Notes under the pieces: model-generated
What the model was told of the DNA's origin: nothing
Database searches by the model: none
The model's input: the letters and a program-made list of their open reading frames with translations, nothing else
Part shown: positions 11,590-24,003 of the stretch, piece by piece
How positions within the stretch are numbered: the first letter of the stretch is position 1
How the letters are laid out: each line of letters begins with the position of its first letter
Assembly: GCA_027422505.1 (NCBI GenBank)
Contig: JAPQWV010000327.1
Location: 248,001-312,000, forward strand
DNA length: 64,000 nt
Direction of reading: 5' to 3'
Origin: Craterostigma plantagineum
Lineage: Eukaryota; Streptophyta; Magnoliopsida; Lamiales; Linderniaceae
Position numbers and translations under genes: made by a program

Positions 11590-13695
11590 ATATATATATA
11601 TCATGTTTTAGTGCTATGGAGTGGAACTTGGAAGGGGACGGCTTAGGTTAGAGTTAGACGTAGCATACGGCAGATGTCACATATGCTGTCTTATTCTTAA
11701 TTATTGTTCATCTTCGGTTCATGAATTAAAAGGTAACTGTTAGCATAATTTAAATTCAAATATTAAATGTAGTTAAATGATTAAAGATCTTTAAATAGGG
11801 GGAATATATAAATATCAGTATGCTCTTGCTTTTGGGAATTTTTCCAAATTTTAAATTGTTCTTTTGGTGGGACTTTTTTTATTAGGATATCATTAAGATT
11901 TTAAGACATTCTTTCACGAACGGAGGAGCTCCAACGCTAGAACCCGGGCCTCTATTATTGCATTTTTTTTTTAACGAAGCTAAACTATTATTTATATTTT
12001 CTATTGGAATAAAAAATTGCAAATTCATATACAGTAACCCTATATCAAATATATAGTCTATAGTTTATACGACACTCACTCTCCTGCCCCCACGCAGTTC
12101 CACATTTTGCAATCAATAATCAAATAAAAACTATTTTAGTGCATGCACTTCTTCCGCCTTTCTTGCACACACTCACCCAATGAGAGTGGACAAAGCACTG
12201 CAAGTCAAGAATGACATTAGAAAGGAAACAAAAAGATATATTATTATTGTTTTTCATGTTATCTTCAATGATTAATGAGATCTGTAAATCGCAAAAACTA
12301 GAAGATGATCGAATCCACCTAGTTTTCTATAATCATGCCTGCGAGCACGGTTTTCAAGCATTCAACACTTAATAGTATGCATTATTATTTCTTCTTGCGT
12401 GTGTAATAAAATCTTGATACATGTAAACATCGTACAGTACTTTTCGGTTCCTTTCCAATATGAATTGAGTTGACTCTAATAGACAGAGAGCCTTTGGAGT
12501 TCTATTTTTTCAAACTTTATTAGGCTATAGTTCGGTATACTCATACATCACTATATCTATTATTGAGGGCGACATAGTTATCATTTAGGGTTCAATTTAT
12601 GAGATAGTATTCAATAATAGCAGATTTCTTAGATTATCTGTGCGGCGATGTAGAGAAACAAAACAAATTAAAATGAGCGGATGATTATAGAACAGAATAG
12701 CATTTGATAAATAATCTTTGGTTTTACGTAAAGCTACGAAAGCATGCAGCTCCTTGTCTCCTCAATGGGTAGCTTTGACGCAGTTTTGGAGGACCCCATG
12801 CATGACAACAAATGCTTTGGAGCACTCTCATCATAGTTTTGTAATCTTTTATTCCTTATATAAATATATATTTCAATAGCATATAGCAACATTGATTTGA
12901 AATAAAAATATCAAAAGCGTATAAACAATGTTTTCATCAAAAGGCCGTCCTTTCCTTAGCATTTCCAACACTTGTGATCAATTCTTGCAAAATATATTAT
13001 GTAGAAGGTGAATAAAAGCCCTTGTTACTACTATCGTGTGATAATATATGTCATGACCCATGTATTACATGATTCTCGTGCACTACTACATTTATAAATT
13101 ATACCGAATAAGCTTGAAATTCAATTTTATGCTATGTTTACGACTAGGCCTTCTTCCCCGTACTTTGTTTTTTTTTTTTTTTAAAAAGGTACAATATACC
13201 CAACAGATACTGGTTCGAATATATTAGGTGCAGTGCAATCATTTATTAATATGAGTGTATGGTTTCTACATATTGGTTGAGCATTGCTCTGATTAATTAT
13301 AAATTCCAGCGTTCTTTAAAGTTCATCTTATCCACCAATAGCGAAGACTACAAAAGGACCAAACAAAGAATGGTTACCATTCAAATAATTTAAGCAACAT
13401 TTACACAAGCATTACAAGCGGAGTGCGTATTCTTTATTAAAAAGAAGTAATACAAAATTAAATATCGTAATAATTTATTTTGAATTATTAGAAGGAGGGG
13501 ACTTGTTGCTTCCATCACTAACCATTCCCCACGATATATATATGTTACATGTAATCACTCTCTCCATTATCTTATAACCCCTTTCCTTTCCAAGCCATAA
13601 CCTGGCAATTTCTTTAGCCTTAACACATACCTCTTACATCGAGCTTAGCTTTATGTTGTCTATTTAACTACGTGTACTTACCTTCAACTACTTAC
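11270..13695. other. 2.4-kb AT-rich intergenic region
   Basis: After the STT3 3' UTR there is a CT/TA microsatellite, then AT-rich sequence with only short chance ORFs. It should also hold the promoter of the DUF4408/DUF761 gene. No transposon with clear ends was recognised. Confidence 0.4.
11533..11600. repeat. Compound microsatellite (CT)n-(TA)n
   Basis: About 26 TC dinucleotides run from 11533 to 11585 and are followed by about seven TA units. It lies about 265 bp after the STT3 stop, near or just beyond the likely 3' UTR. Confidence 0.95.
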
Positions 13696-14505
13696 ATGGC
13701 CTTACTGATTTCTAAGATATTACCCCATGGCACCAACGACAGAGTGTTCTTCATAGGCTTGGAGGTTCTCTTCTTAGTAGCAGGTTTCATTTACAGCTTC
13801 ATAATGCTGAAAGGTTACTCTTTTGAGCTCATATTCACAACCTTCGTCAGTTCATGGAACTCTATCAAGTGCTTCTTGTCTTCTTCCCTTTACATCTGCA
13901 TCATCATCAACCTCATGGTCCTCCTCATAGCAGCAACTTCCCACAAAAACCTCATCGAAGAAGAAGACGGCGACGAAGATCAGATCAAGATAGTCAGCAT
14001 CGAAGAAGAAGAAGAAGATGGCCATGGAAGCAGTCCGTTAATATTGCCGCCACCATCATTACAGTCCGAGGATGTCTCTGAGGAAGTACATTCTTACAGC
14101 GAAAACGAAGAAGAAGGCGAAGAGGAGGCAAACACGATCGAGTCGGCGTGGAAAGCTATAAGCGGAGGAGGGAGAGAAAAGGAACTAATTAACACTGTGA
14201 TAATGAAACAGCTGAGCAAGTGCGAAACTTGGACCACAGCTAACGCCGGCTCGGCTGCCCCACCGCCGCGGCTCGAGCCCTTGCCGGCGGCTGCTGTCGG
14301 CGGAAAGGAGCTGAGGAAATCGGAGACGTTCAACGATTGTGGGTCGGCTCGTGGAGGAAGGTTCATTAAGAGGGACCCTTCGATGAGCCTCGAAGAGTTC
14401 AACAAGCAAGTGGAGGATTTCATTAAGAAGTTCAACGATGATATGAGGCTGCAGAGGCAAGAATCTGATCAGAGGTTTTTGGACATGATCGGCCGAGGAT
14501 TATAG
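13696..14505 (+). CDS. DUF4408/DUF761 membrane-anchored plant protein
   Basis: Single-exon ORF of 269 residues from the ATG at 13696; the frame is open a little upstream but has no earlier ATG. The N-terminal ~80 residues hold two hydrophobic segments (VFFIGLEVLFLVAGFIYSFI and LYICIIINLMVLLIAA), as in DUF4408 proteins. A long acidic, low-complexity middle (runs of Glu and Asp) follows. The C-terminus carries the DUF761 motif SLEEFNKQVEDFIKKFNDDM with RLQRQES. Proteins of this layout are known from cotton fibre and stress-responsive gene sets; no biochemical function is established. The domain call is good, function unknown. Confidence 0.85.
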   Translation: MALLISKILPHGTNDRVFFIGLEVLFLVAGFIYSFIMLKGYSFELIFTTFVSSWNSIKCFLSSSLYICIIINLMVLLIAATSHKNLIEEEDGDEDQIKIVSIEEEEEDGHGSSPLILPPPSLQSEDVSEEVHSYSENEEEGEEEANTIESAWKAISGGGREKELINTVIMKQLSKCETWTTANAGSAAPPPRLEPLPAAAVGGKELRKSETFNDCGSARGGRFIKRDPSMSLEEFNKQVEDFIKKFNDDMRLQRQESDQRFLDMIGRGL

Positions 14506-15374
14506 AGGAGCTTTAGTATTCTCTTTTTTCTTTTTCTTTTTCGAGTTATTATTACATGTAAGGTAAAGGGTTGTCGAGGGATGGGAGGAGACGATGTTGA
14601 CCCTACGCTTTCCTACAATTTTAGTTATGCTTTCTTTTTTTTTTTTTAATAAATATGAATTAATAATCTTGTTCTTGACAATTAACTTTCTGGTGGATGA
14701 GTTTTCAATGTGTAATGGTAAAATATATGAATGGAATCGGAATTTTCTTTAGGACAGTGACATTGTAACAGCAGCAGGGAATAGATTCTTCCCTTAATCA
14801 AGGTACTTGAAAAAGCCCACTTTCAATTTTCAAATGAAGTCGCTCATTCAATTCTTGCCTAATTGACTTCAGTCAAAATATAATTCCTATGTAAATACAA
14901 GTTTTCAAACTACGATTGCACTGCGTTCGCCCAACACATTTGTGAAAGGCCCTTTTGTTAGGGCAGACGGTGCTATATATCGACCTTCTTTTTGTATAAT
15001 TTTTTCATGTTATTTATGTATAAGGGTAGGAATTAGGATAGGCGAGTAATATTATTGCAAGGTTTTATAGCTACAATTGTTGTAAATTTAGAGAGGAAAA
15101 AAGGAAGAAAAAAAAGGACGGGGGAAAGGATAAAAAGGAAGAGCACCACAACGCGACAAGATCGTATGCCCGGAATTCACGCCAGCCGATAAATCCAAAA
15201 AGCAGTGACGATTCAAACAGAGCTGAGGAAAGCAAAAGTACGAATCAAAGAAAGAGAGAAGCCAACGTTTGCGCTACTTGAATCTCGTTGGTAGAGCTTA
15301 CGATATCCACGGAGCCGCTGAGTGAGTGTGGCGAGAGACTCGAAAGAGAGTGAGTGTGTTTGAATTTGAAGAAG
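14506..15374. other. Intergenic region before FEY
   Basis: It holds the 3' UTR of the DUF761 gene and the promoter and 5' UTR of the SDR gene, the latter with a purine-rich stretch near 15100. No repeat with recognisable ends or other gene is seen. Confidence 0.4.
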
Positions 15375-17360
15375 ATGGCATCTGTTTCACCTTCTGCTGG
15401 AAATGGAAACGCGGAAGTGAGTGAAAAGGAAGAATTGATACCGAAACCGAAGAACGATGAGAAGAAGGAAGGATTGGGTTGGATCGAGTGGGCGACGGGA
15501 TGGTTGTACGCTGCGTATGAGATGTTGTTCCAGAGGATCATAGCCAGCAACCTTCAGAACCCAATCCCTTTGCCTCCTATTAATGAGCTCACTTTTATCG
15601 TCACAGGCGCTACCTCTGGCATAGGCAAGGAAATCGCCAGGTCTTCGATTGCATTCATTCGATTTTTTCATTTTCCTTTGCCTCCTATTAATGAGAAATT
15701 GGCACATAGTATGCGTTTGATTTATTCGATGGTTGTTGAATTTTGACTTATTTAGATGCTTGTTGTTTAGGCAATTAGCAGAAGCAGGGGCACATGTTGT
15801 GATGGCTGTGAGGAACACAAAAGCTGCTGCTGAACTGATTCGCAAATGGCAGGAAGATTGGGCTGGAAAGGGTCTTCCTCTTGACATCGAGGTATGGTGA
15901 ACTGAAATATTCGATTGATTAGATATAAAATGCTTTGTAGAAAGATTTCTTGGAGTAATTTTCTTGGTTGATTGCTTTATTTTTTTCTTATGAAAACTAT
16001 TGCAGACTATGGAGCTCGACCTTCTATCTCTGGATTCTGTTGCGAGGTTCGCTGAGGCGTGGAGTGCACGTTCATTGCCTCTTCACGCCCTCATCAACAA
16101 TGCTGGGATATTTTCCATTGGAGGTGAGTTTCTGAAGAAGTAGGGGGCAGTCGATAATACGTTGTCATCTGTTTTTAATTTTCAAAAGAATTGCATATCG
16201 ATACTTACCACGAAGTTCCTTTTTCAGAGCCACAAAAGTTTTCAAAGGACGGTTATGAGGAACACATGCAAGTGAACCACCTTGCTCCAGCACTTCTTTC
16301 AGTATTGCTTTTGCCTTCACTCATCAGAAGCTCTCCGAGCCGTATCATCAATGTGAATTCTATAGTAAGTTTCGCTGTCCCTGTATAAATATTGGAACTG
16401 ATTGTTGCACTAGTTATGAGATATAGGCTGATTGGGACTCTTCGTACATTATGTATATTCAGTGTTATCTGAACGGAGAACAATGAATCCTGCTACCTTA
16501 TTCTGCGAACCTTAGGTTTTTCCAAATGGCAAGCAATGCATTGCACTTTTCGGTATTCCAACATGTTTTAATGCAGATGCATAATTTGGGATTCGTCGAT
16601 CCTGAAGATATGAACGTTACGTCGGGGAGAAGAAAGTATACGAGTTTGGTGGGATATTGCGGCAGTAAACTAGCACAGGTTTCTCTAGAACAATTAGTGC
16701 TTATTACCTCTGAAGTCTTCAAAAATCGTTTGGATACTAAAGAGTTACCTATCAAGGCAGGTCATGTTCAGCAGTGTCCTTAACAAGCGAATTCCCGCAG
16801 AAGCTGGCATAAACGTTATTTGTACTTCTCCTGGGATCGTCCACACCAATGTTGTAAGATTCTGAAACTACAAAGTGTCATAACATTGTAGTACATCAGT
16901 TAAAATCACTCTCTCAACATATAATCTATATCCAGGCTAGGGATCTTCCAAAGATACTTCAAGCTGGTTATCGTCTGATCCCCTACTTTATTTTCAGCCC
17001 CGAAGAAGGTAAACTTAGGACTTCTTTAATTATAACGTGAAAGTCTCGTCTATTTACACAGCTTATCAATCACTGGTCGGGGCCGTTACAGGGTCAAGAA
17101 GCACACTTTTTGCAGCCACGGATCCACAAATGATTGAGTTCTGTGATTCTCTGAGATCAGACGATTGGCCCGTCTGTGCTTATATCAACCACGACTGTCG
17201 CCCTACGAATCCTTCAGAAGAAGCCCACAATTGCGAAACTGCTAATAGAGTTTGGGAGAAGACGTTGGAGTTAATCGGTCTTCCTTTCGATGCTGTGGAG
17301 AGACTCGTCGAAGGCGAAGAAGTTGTGTGCAGATATGGAAAAACGCCTTCATCAGATTAG
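15375..17360 (+). CDS. FEY: SDR-family dehydrogenase/reductase, FEY (FOREVER YOUNG)-like
   Basis: Eight exons: 15375-15640, 15771-15891, 16006-16123, 16228-16364, 16577-16678, 16761-16853, 16936-17008, 17092-17360. The product is 392 residues. The N-terminal extension includes GWIEWATGWLYAAYEMLFQR, a likely membrane-associating segment. The SDR cofactor motif TGATSGIG is at 77-84, NNAG at 160-163, and the catalytic YxxxK pair is Tyr241 and Lys245 (YCGSK). The C-terminal DDWPVCAYINHDCRPTNPSEEAHN block matches Arabidopsis FEY, whose loss affects meristem and leaf positioning. The substrate is unknown. Family identity is strong; orthology is inferred from full-length resemblance. Confidence 0.92.
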
Positions 17361-18094
17361 TGCTGCGCCTTCTCTTTTCTTCTTACACTGGGTGGTTGTC
17401 TTAAGCTTAAGCTGACACTTGGTTTTTTTTTTTCCCTTTGATTTTTCGACCTTGTTTTTGCGCTGTAATCTTAGATCGGAGACAGCTTAATGTGGTATTT
17501 GTTTCTTTAAGCTCAGAACTTTAGTCCTCAACTTAATTGCTTGTAATAATGTAACAGAAGAAGAAAAGGATATAATATTATTACTAATATAAACGTGCCA
17601 CATATGATTTAGGTGTCTCATTGACTCCTATTGTTCTGCTCTTTAAATTTTTATCCATGTAACAAGGAATTAGAAAAAATCAATTTACTAAGTTAAAAAA
17701 AGCAACTTTCCCTAAAGACAATAGTGATTGTCTCACGCGGCAAAGGCTTTTTTAACATTAAGCCCAACCCGAGAAATCCGCCAAAACAAAAATCATCTGT
17801 CAATTACGTGCTTTGCTGCTGCCTAATCATCAGCACTAGAAACCCTATTGCTCTTTTTGTGGTGTGGTGGGCGGGAGAATTTGAATTCGGTGTTGTTGCT
17901 AAGTTAAGTCAGGGATTCTTGTATCAATAGCATGATGGGCGCCTTACGGTGATAGAGAATCACTGATTTGTTGTAATTATAAGCAGCTTGCGTCCATGTG
18001 ATTGTTGCTAATTGTTTTTTTTTTGGTATACATATGAGGAAGAGCTGTAAAAGTTGAATTAGGGTTTTTATGTAATCTTTAGCAGCTATCGGAA
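17361..18094. other. Spacer between FEY and PCFS4 genes
   Basis: The region contains the FEY 3' UTR (pyrimidine-rich with AATATAAA-like A/T stretches near 17565) and the upstream region of the PCF11-like gene. Short ORFs at 17724-17930 have no protein-like character. Nothing else is seen. Confidence 0.4.
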
Positions 18095-21000
18095 ATGGAT
18101 GGTACACGCAGACCATACGCGAGATCTTTTTCTATAGAACAACCTGGTCTGACGAAGCCGAGGCTTTCTATGGTCCCTAATCCATCGGATAGACGGCCGG
18201 GATTCAATCAACAGCTGCGTCGGGTTCAGCAGATGAACCGAAATTCAGACAACAGCGATTCATTGCATGCCGATTACCAGGAGCTGGTTAATCAATACAA
18301 GATTGCATTGTCGGAGCTGGTTTTCAACTCGAAGCCCATCATAACAAACTTGTCGATCATCGCTGGGGAGAACTTGCACGCAGCAAAAGCGATTGCAGAA
18401 ACTATCTGTGCGCATGTCATTGAGGTGACTATGGATTTTTTACGCAATTTACGGTATTTCTTGTCAATGGATGGGATAACTTGGAAACAAGATTTCTCAT
18501 TTGTTGATATTGATCTTAAATGTAAAAGGTGGCGGGGCAAGAAGAGAGATATGGCATTACTGTTCTCTTTTCCTATGCTTCTATATTAATTTTCAAGTCA
18601 AGCGGCGTAATTGTATGTGTAGAAGTTATGTTGTTGTTTTTTTTTTTTTTTTCATTTTGCATTTAGATGATTGCGTAATCAATTTGCGTTGTTTGGAACT
18701 TTGTGTTGTGGATATGTGATTGATTGTTTCAAACAGCTTTGTACCCACATTAACTTTAAGTATTGTTAATATGATTTTTTAACAGAAAGCCAATTTATGT
18801 ACAGAAGCATTTTGGTTGAGATTTTATTTTTGGGACTGCCTACTTTGTTGGTTCTCAAGATAGCACCCTCTTTTTGTTACTCTCAATTGATGAAGTATTG
18901 AGTAACACTAATTATAATATGTGCTACTTGTAATCACAATTTGGCGCAGTTTTCTGCTGGATGCATCGGTGCTGGAATTTATTGACAGATGTGTACTAGT
19001 TTTTTGTTATACTGGTTCCTTCTAAGTTGTAGTATATGGCATTTCTTGCTTGCAGGGGGGGCTATTTGTATCGCTCATATTGGGTGCGTGAGTATACTTT
19101 GCGCAGTTGATATTGTGTATAATTTGAGCAAAAATGTTTTGGATAGCTAGATTGCGCTATCATATTGGCTGTCTTTTTGTGTCTGTAGTTTACCGTTTCC
19201 AATGTTTCTTTCCTCATATGTTAGTAAGTGCTTCTGAGAGCCGAACAGGTAGGATACGCGCTAAGAAGTGATATGTACTATATTCGTCACTGATAGCGTA
19301 TTCTATTTTATTGATGATCATTATTCACATTTGCATCGTTTTTGTCAGAATCTTGCTCATAGGTTTCATTTGCAGAGCAATTTGAGGACCTAATTAAATC
19401 TACCATCTGATTCATATTTGTTTATGTTACTTACTCCAACATAAATCGACAATTGGATTCAGTTCATAAATCGACAATTGGATTCATAACTGTTTCAAAT
19501 TTCAATTTGTGATTTTTGGGTCTTACGTTTGTCTTGGGAAATCTTCAGGTTGCTCCAGATAGAAAACTGCCCTCTTTGTACTTACTGGACAGCATTGTGA
19601 AGAACATCGGGAAGGATTATGTAAAGTATTTCGGTTCCAGACTACCTGAGGTCAGTTTTGGGAAAGTGGAAAGGATTTTCACAAGGTTTCATAAATGTGC
19701 CCATCGGCATCCTATCCAGTGCAAACTTGTTATGTTTTCTTACGTTAGACAGTTGGACTCCGAGATAAAAATAAAACATCTCCACAATCTTCATTTTTAT
19801 GTAGCTTATCGTCTCTATTATGTCAGGCATTATTAATGTTCGTTGAATGCCTTGATTTGTAAGCTGTTTCAATCATTTACCTTTTTATGCTTTGTTTTTT
19901 CAGGTTTTCTGCAATGCATATTGGCAGGTTGATCCTTCAACACGTCAGAGTATGCGCCACCTTTTTGTCACCTGGAGAGCTTTTTTTCCATCTCAGGTCC
20001 TTCAGGTGATTGAAAAGGAGCTGGGATTTAGTAGCACCTATAATGGTTCATCTTCAGGAGTGTCAGTCTCGAGAGCAGACTCTCAGGTTCAACGCCCTGG
20101 GCACAGCATTCATGTGAACCCCAAATATATAGAAAGACAGCAACTTCAGACCAGCCGAGTAAGATCTTTATGTATATCTCCTCGTGATGTGAAGTATTTT
20201 ATATCTCAATAATTTCTGAAAGTGCTCACTTTTGCCATCGCCTGATATGGATCCTTAATCTCTTTTGGATGATTTGGTTGTGGAATTATATTTCCTTTGT
20301 TGTGAAGGCAAGAGGATCAGTCAGTGATATAAGTGGATCAATGGTGAGCTCACCAAAGATTGCTGAGGCACCACGGAGAAGCTCCAATATTTTTTCCGAT
20401 AAATCATGGTCTGATCCATTTGTTAAGCAGCAGGTGAGAATCATACGTTGGGATTGGGATTGTTTTCTAGCACTCTTATATATGTTATTAGTTACTGAAA
20501 AAAAGAATCCATCTTCAGGTTTATCCAAGAGATCAAAAGAACGAGCCTATTCATAACAAATATTCAACTATGGCAAGTTTAGATACAGATTATGATTCGG
20601 ACATACCTGGGCTTTCTGGTGTGGCAACTGCTAGGGTGAATAAAAGTTTTAGAGACCAAGGGTTCAACGAGCCTTGGCATGATTATGGTAGCAGTGTTAG
20701 TGGGCATCTCCCTAATCAAAAGAGCCGTGCTGGAAAAAAAACAGGGTTAGACGTTTCTGCGGCCCAAAAGTCAACAAACCACGACTTACGCCTTCAGTGC
20801 GATCAAATGTTTTCCTTTGGGAACACAAATGGTATTAGTAAGAGTTGGGAGAACTCTGAAGAAGAGGAGTATTCATGGGAAGAGCTGAATTCTAAACCCT
20901 CGCTGGCTAAAGATCATTGGACGTCTGCTAACGATGATAGATTGGTAAGTGTAAGTTCTGTAAATTCTATGTCATGGATTGCAAACTCGTGTATCTTGCT

Positions 21001-23079
21001 ACCTCTCTGTCTCTGTTATTTAGAATTAATGTGTTATTTGTTTGATTGCTGGGGGAAATCTACGTATGGATCATACATGTTTCTATCCTTGACGCCAAAT
21101 CAATTGAGGTTATGCTAATGCTACTAGCCCTTATGGTCTCTACTGTATCCTAAATGTCTGTTAAATGCTTCCAGTTTGTACAGCGTTAACCAACTACATC
21201 TTGGTGCAATAAAAGCTAGCACATACATCACAAACGATATTTCACCATTGGGGGCTACCAAATGAGTTTATTTCCATTGCAGCTGGTCCCCTATTGTTTA
21301 CTTCTTTCAGTGCATCCACTGTTATTTTCTCCAGATCTGTCATGATACTACTAAATTAGTAATTTAAGTGGTATGTGTTGTACCATAGAATTCCTTGGTC
21401 GTGTTACAATCATGTTTGTATTGGCACTGTGGATGCAGGAGGTTGGCATTCAATACCAAGAGCCTCAAAGTCTACGTGAAACGGGACCAAGAATTGAAGA
21501 TGAGCCTTCAGTGGATTCTGCACCGCATGAACTGACCCGGGTAATAACTGGTGGGCAAGTGCCATTTTCGTGGTCGGGGGATCCTCATCCTCCAGAAACT
21601 AGTAGCACAGTCTCAGGACCTGTAAGTAACATCATAGGTTCTGAGGACTACAGCCTCAAGTTTCCGGAGAATGAAATCCCAGGGATCAATGTTACTACCA
21701 GGCAGCAGCTGCAGACTCATGGATCTGTGTCATCTTCAATGAACTCATCAGTACGGCGTATGTCGTCGCCTTCTTTATCCAACTCTAGTTCAATTCAACC
21801 GCAGTACATTTCAACCGAGCGAAACCAAATGTCAACAGGACGTCCAATAGATCCTAGAAGGCCTATGTTAAAGAGAGATCTAGCATCTCGGGACCAATCC
21901 TCGTTGCTGAAGTTGCAACCATCAACTAGCCTCCCTCCACCTCAAAAGAAGAAATATATTCCCTTTCAACAAGGAAAACTCGAATCCTCCGAGGTTGAGC
22001 CGTCTGGTGTGATACAGCACTCTCCTGTACGATCATCCCCTAGAAGCTTGTTAAATGCCAGAACAAAAGATGAAGTGTTTGATTTTGATAGTTCCATCAA
22101 ACCAAGTGTTGTCCGGACACCTTCTCCAAATGCAACTAACTCGGCTCCCAATCCTCTTTCCAGCCTTTTAAGCTCACTGGTGGCCAATGGCTTGATAGGC
22201 GCTTCAAGTTGTGATAAATCGTCCTCAGCCCTGAGCCAATCACCCCTCCGTCCTGCAGATATAGCTTCTGGGCGTACAACTGTCGGCTCCATTTCAGTGT
22301 CTTCGCCGCCATTGGACAAAGGAAAGTCTCCATCTGTCGCTGAGGAGCAATCATCATTTGAACCTGCTGCTAACCCCTTTTGTGTTTCTCCTCAATTGGA
22401 GACAGAGAAGAGAAATCATATAGGCTTCGAATTCAGGCCCGATGTAATGCGAAAATTTCATCCCGATCTTGTGGCGGATCTTGTCTCTGATCTGCCACAC
22501 AGTTGCGACGTGTGTGGTGTAAAATTCAAATTTCAAGAATTGCTTGATAGGCACATGGAGTGGCACGCATCAGACAAGATGTCTAGGAGATGGTATTCGA
22601 GTTTCCTTGATTGGGTCGTTGGGACAGCTACTCATCTTCATCCTGCCTCCTCTGATGTAACGGGAGAGTTGCATGAAGGGGTGGAGAGTGGCGTGCCAAT
22701 GGTTGCTGCAGATGAAAGTCAGTGTGCGTGTATTTTCTGTGGTGAGTTGTTTGAAGACTTCTACAGCATGGATAGTAATGAGTGGATGTTCAAGGGAGCT
22801 GTGTATTTGGATATCTCATCCTCGGAGTTGCTTAGAAGTTTTGAATCTAGTGCTAGTCGTAATTTGATTGTACATTCTCACTGTATATCTGAAGAATCTT
22901 TACATGCCCTGGGCCGCTGGAAATGGGCAACGGGTAATTCTCCCCCTCTCTCTCTCTCTCTGTATATATGTATATATATTATATGGTCTGCGAATCGATT
23001 TTGGTAACCGACGCTTTCTGTTTCTTTTAAACCTAATCCAGGGAATGCTGAAGATGGAGGAAGGCTGATTCGTGGTTAA
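18095..23079 (+). CDS. PCFS4: Pre-mRNA cleavage/polyadenylation factor, PCF11-like (PCFS4 type)
   Basis: Seven exons: 18095-18424, 19549-19650, 19904-20158, 20308-20433, 20519-20944, 21439-22933, 23042-23079. They give 923 residues. The N-terminal CID (about 60-200) binds the RNA polymerase II C-terminal domain: [62 protein letters not shown] and a helix ending VIEKELGF, then the linker [12 protein letters not shown]. The long middle is Ser/Pro-rich and probably disordered. The C-terminus has a C2H2 finger [21 protein letters not shown] and a second CxxC with distal His/Cys. The order matches Arabidopsis PCFS4, which acts in alternative polyadenylation of FCA and flowering time. Intron 1 is 1.1 kb, in the middle of the CID. 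Confidence 0.92.
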
Positions 23080-24003
23080 GATTAACTGAATATGGTTGGG
23101 CATGAAATCACGATAATGGTCATCACATAATGGCTGGCATGGCATCTGTAGTTTGTTGTTGTTTATATGGTACAGTTGATTGTTGGTTTGAAGAAAACTC
23201 AAGGTATTTTTCCTATCTTTTCCTTACCGTGATTGTTTTCGACTATTGTTTGGTGCCTGATGTTTCTCCATGCTCTTAACTTGCAGGAAAAGGAGGCATT
23301 ACGACAAGTAAATTTTTTTTTGCAGGAATCATAAATTATCACATGCACAAAGAGCGGATGTTTGACTCTTACATCAACCAATAATACATCGGCAGTTACT
23401 ACTATAAGTCAGTTAGTGGATAATACATAGCGATCTCTTTCATCTTTTTCCTAACGTCTTGAAATCTCACCTGTGAATAAACTCTTCTTTTCCGACAGTG
23501 CACTTTTGTTAAAAAACTTGATGAGTGATACTTTTCAAATTGAAGATGGGATGCTTGATGGATTGTTGTTTTCTCATTGGATTATATACATAGTTAGGTG
23601 GGCAACTTGCTTATTATATATTGTGAAATCCGTGACCTCGTATTAAACAAAAGCGTATTTTATATCACGAGACAGAAGAACCAAAAAAGCATAAATTATA
23701 CACACTCGAGTATCTTACTCAAATATAAATTTCATGCACAAGCTAATTTAGAACTACTGATCAGCTTTTCTAGCAAATCATCAAACCATAGAGGGGCAAA
23801 AGTGTATTTCATTTAAATAAAATAATTTGATCTTCAAAAACAAGCGATAAACCATTGAGTTCCCTCCTACCACAGATTGATTGTAAGGGGATAAACCATT
23901 TCCCCACCACCCCACATCTCACTATATATACAAACCCACCATAGATAGCCCTCCCAATCAAGCAAGCCACATCTCTCCTCCTTTCTATACCTATAAATCA
24001 ATA
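23080..24003. other. Spacer between PCFS4 and aldolase genes
   Basis: It contains the PCFS4 3' UTR, then AT-rich sequence, and ends in the aldolase promoter. No other gene is seen. Confidence 0.4.
23921..23930 (+). promoter_or_regulatory. TATA box of the aldolase gene
   Basis: ACTATATATA lies 74 bp before the ATG at 24004, at the spacing expected for a strong plant core promoter with a short 5' UTR. Upstream C-rich stretches (ccccaccacccc) are nearby. Confidence 0.6.
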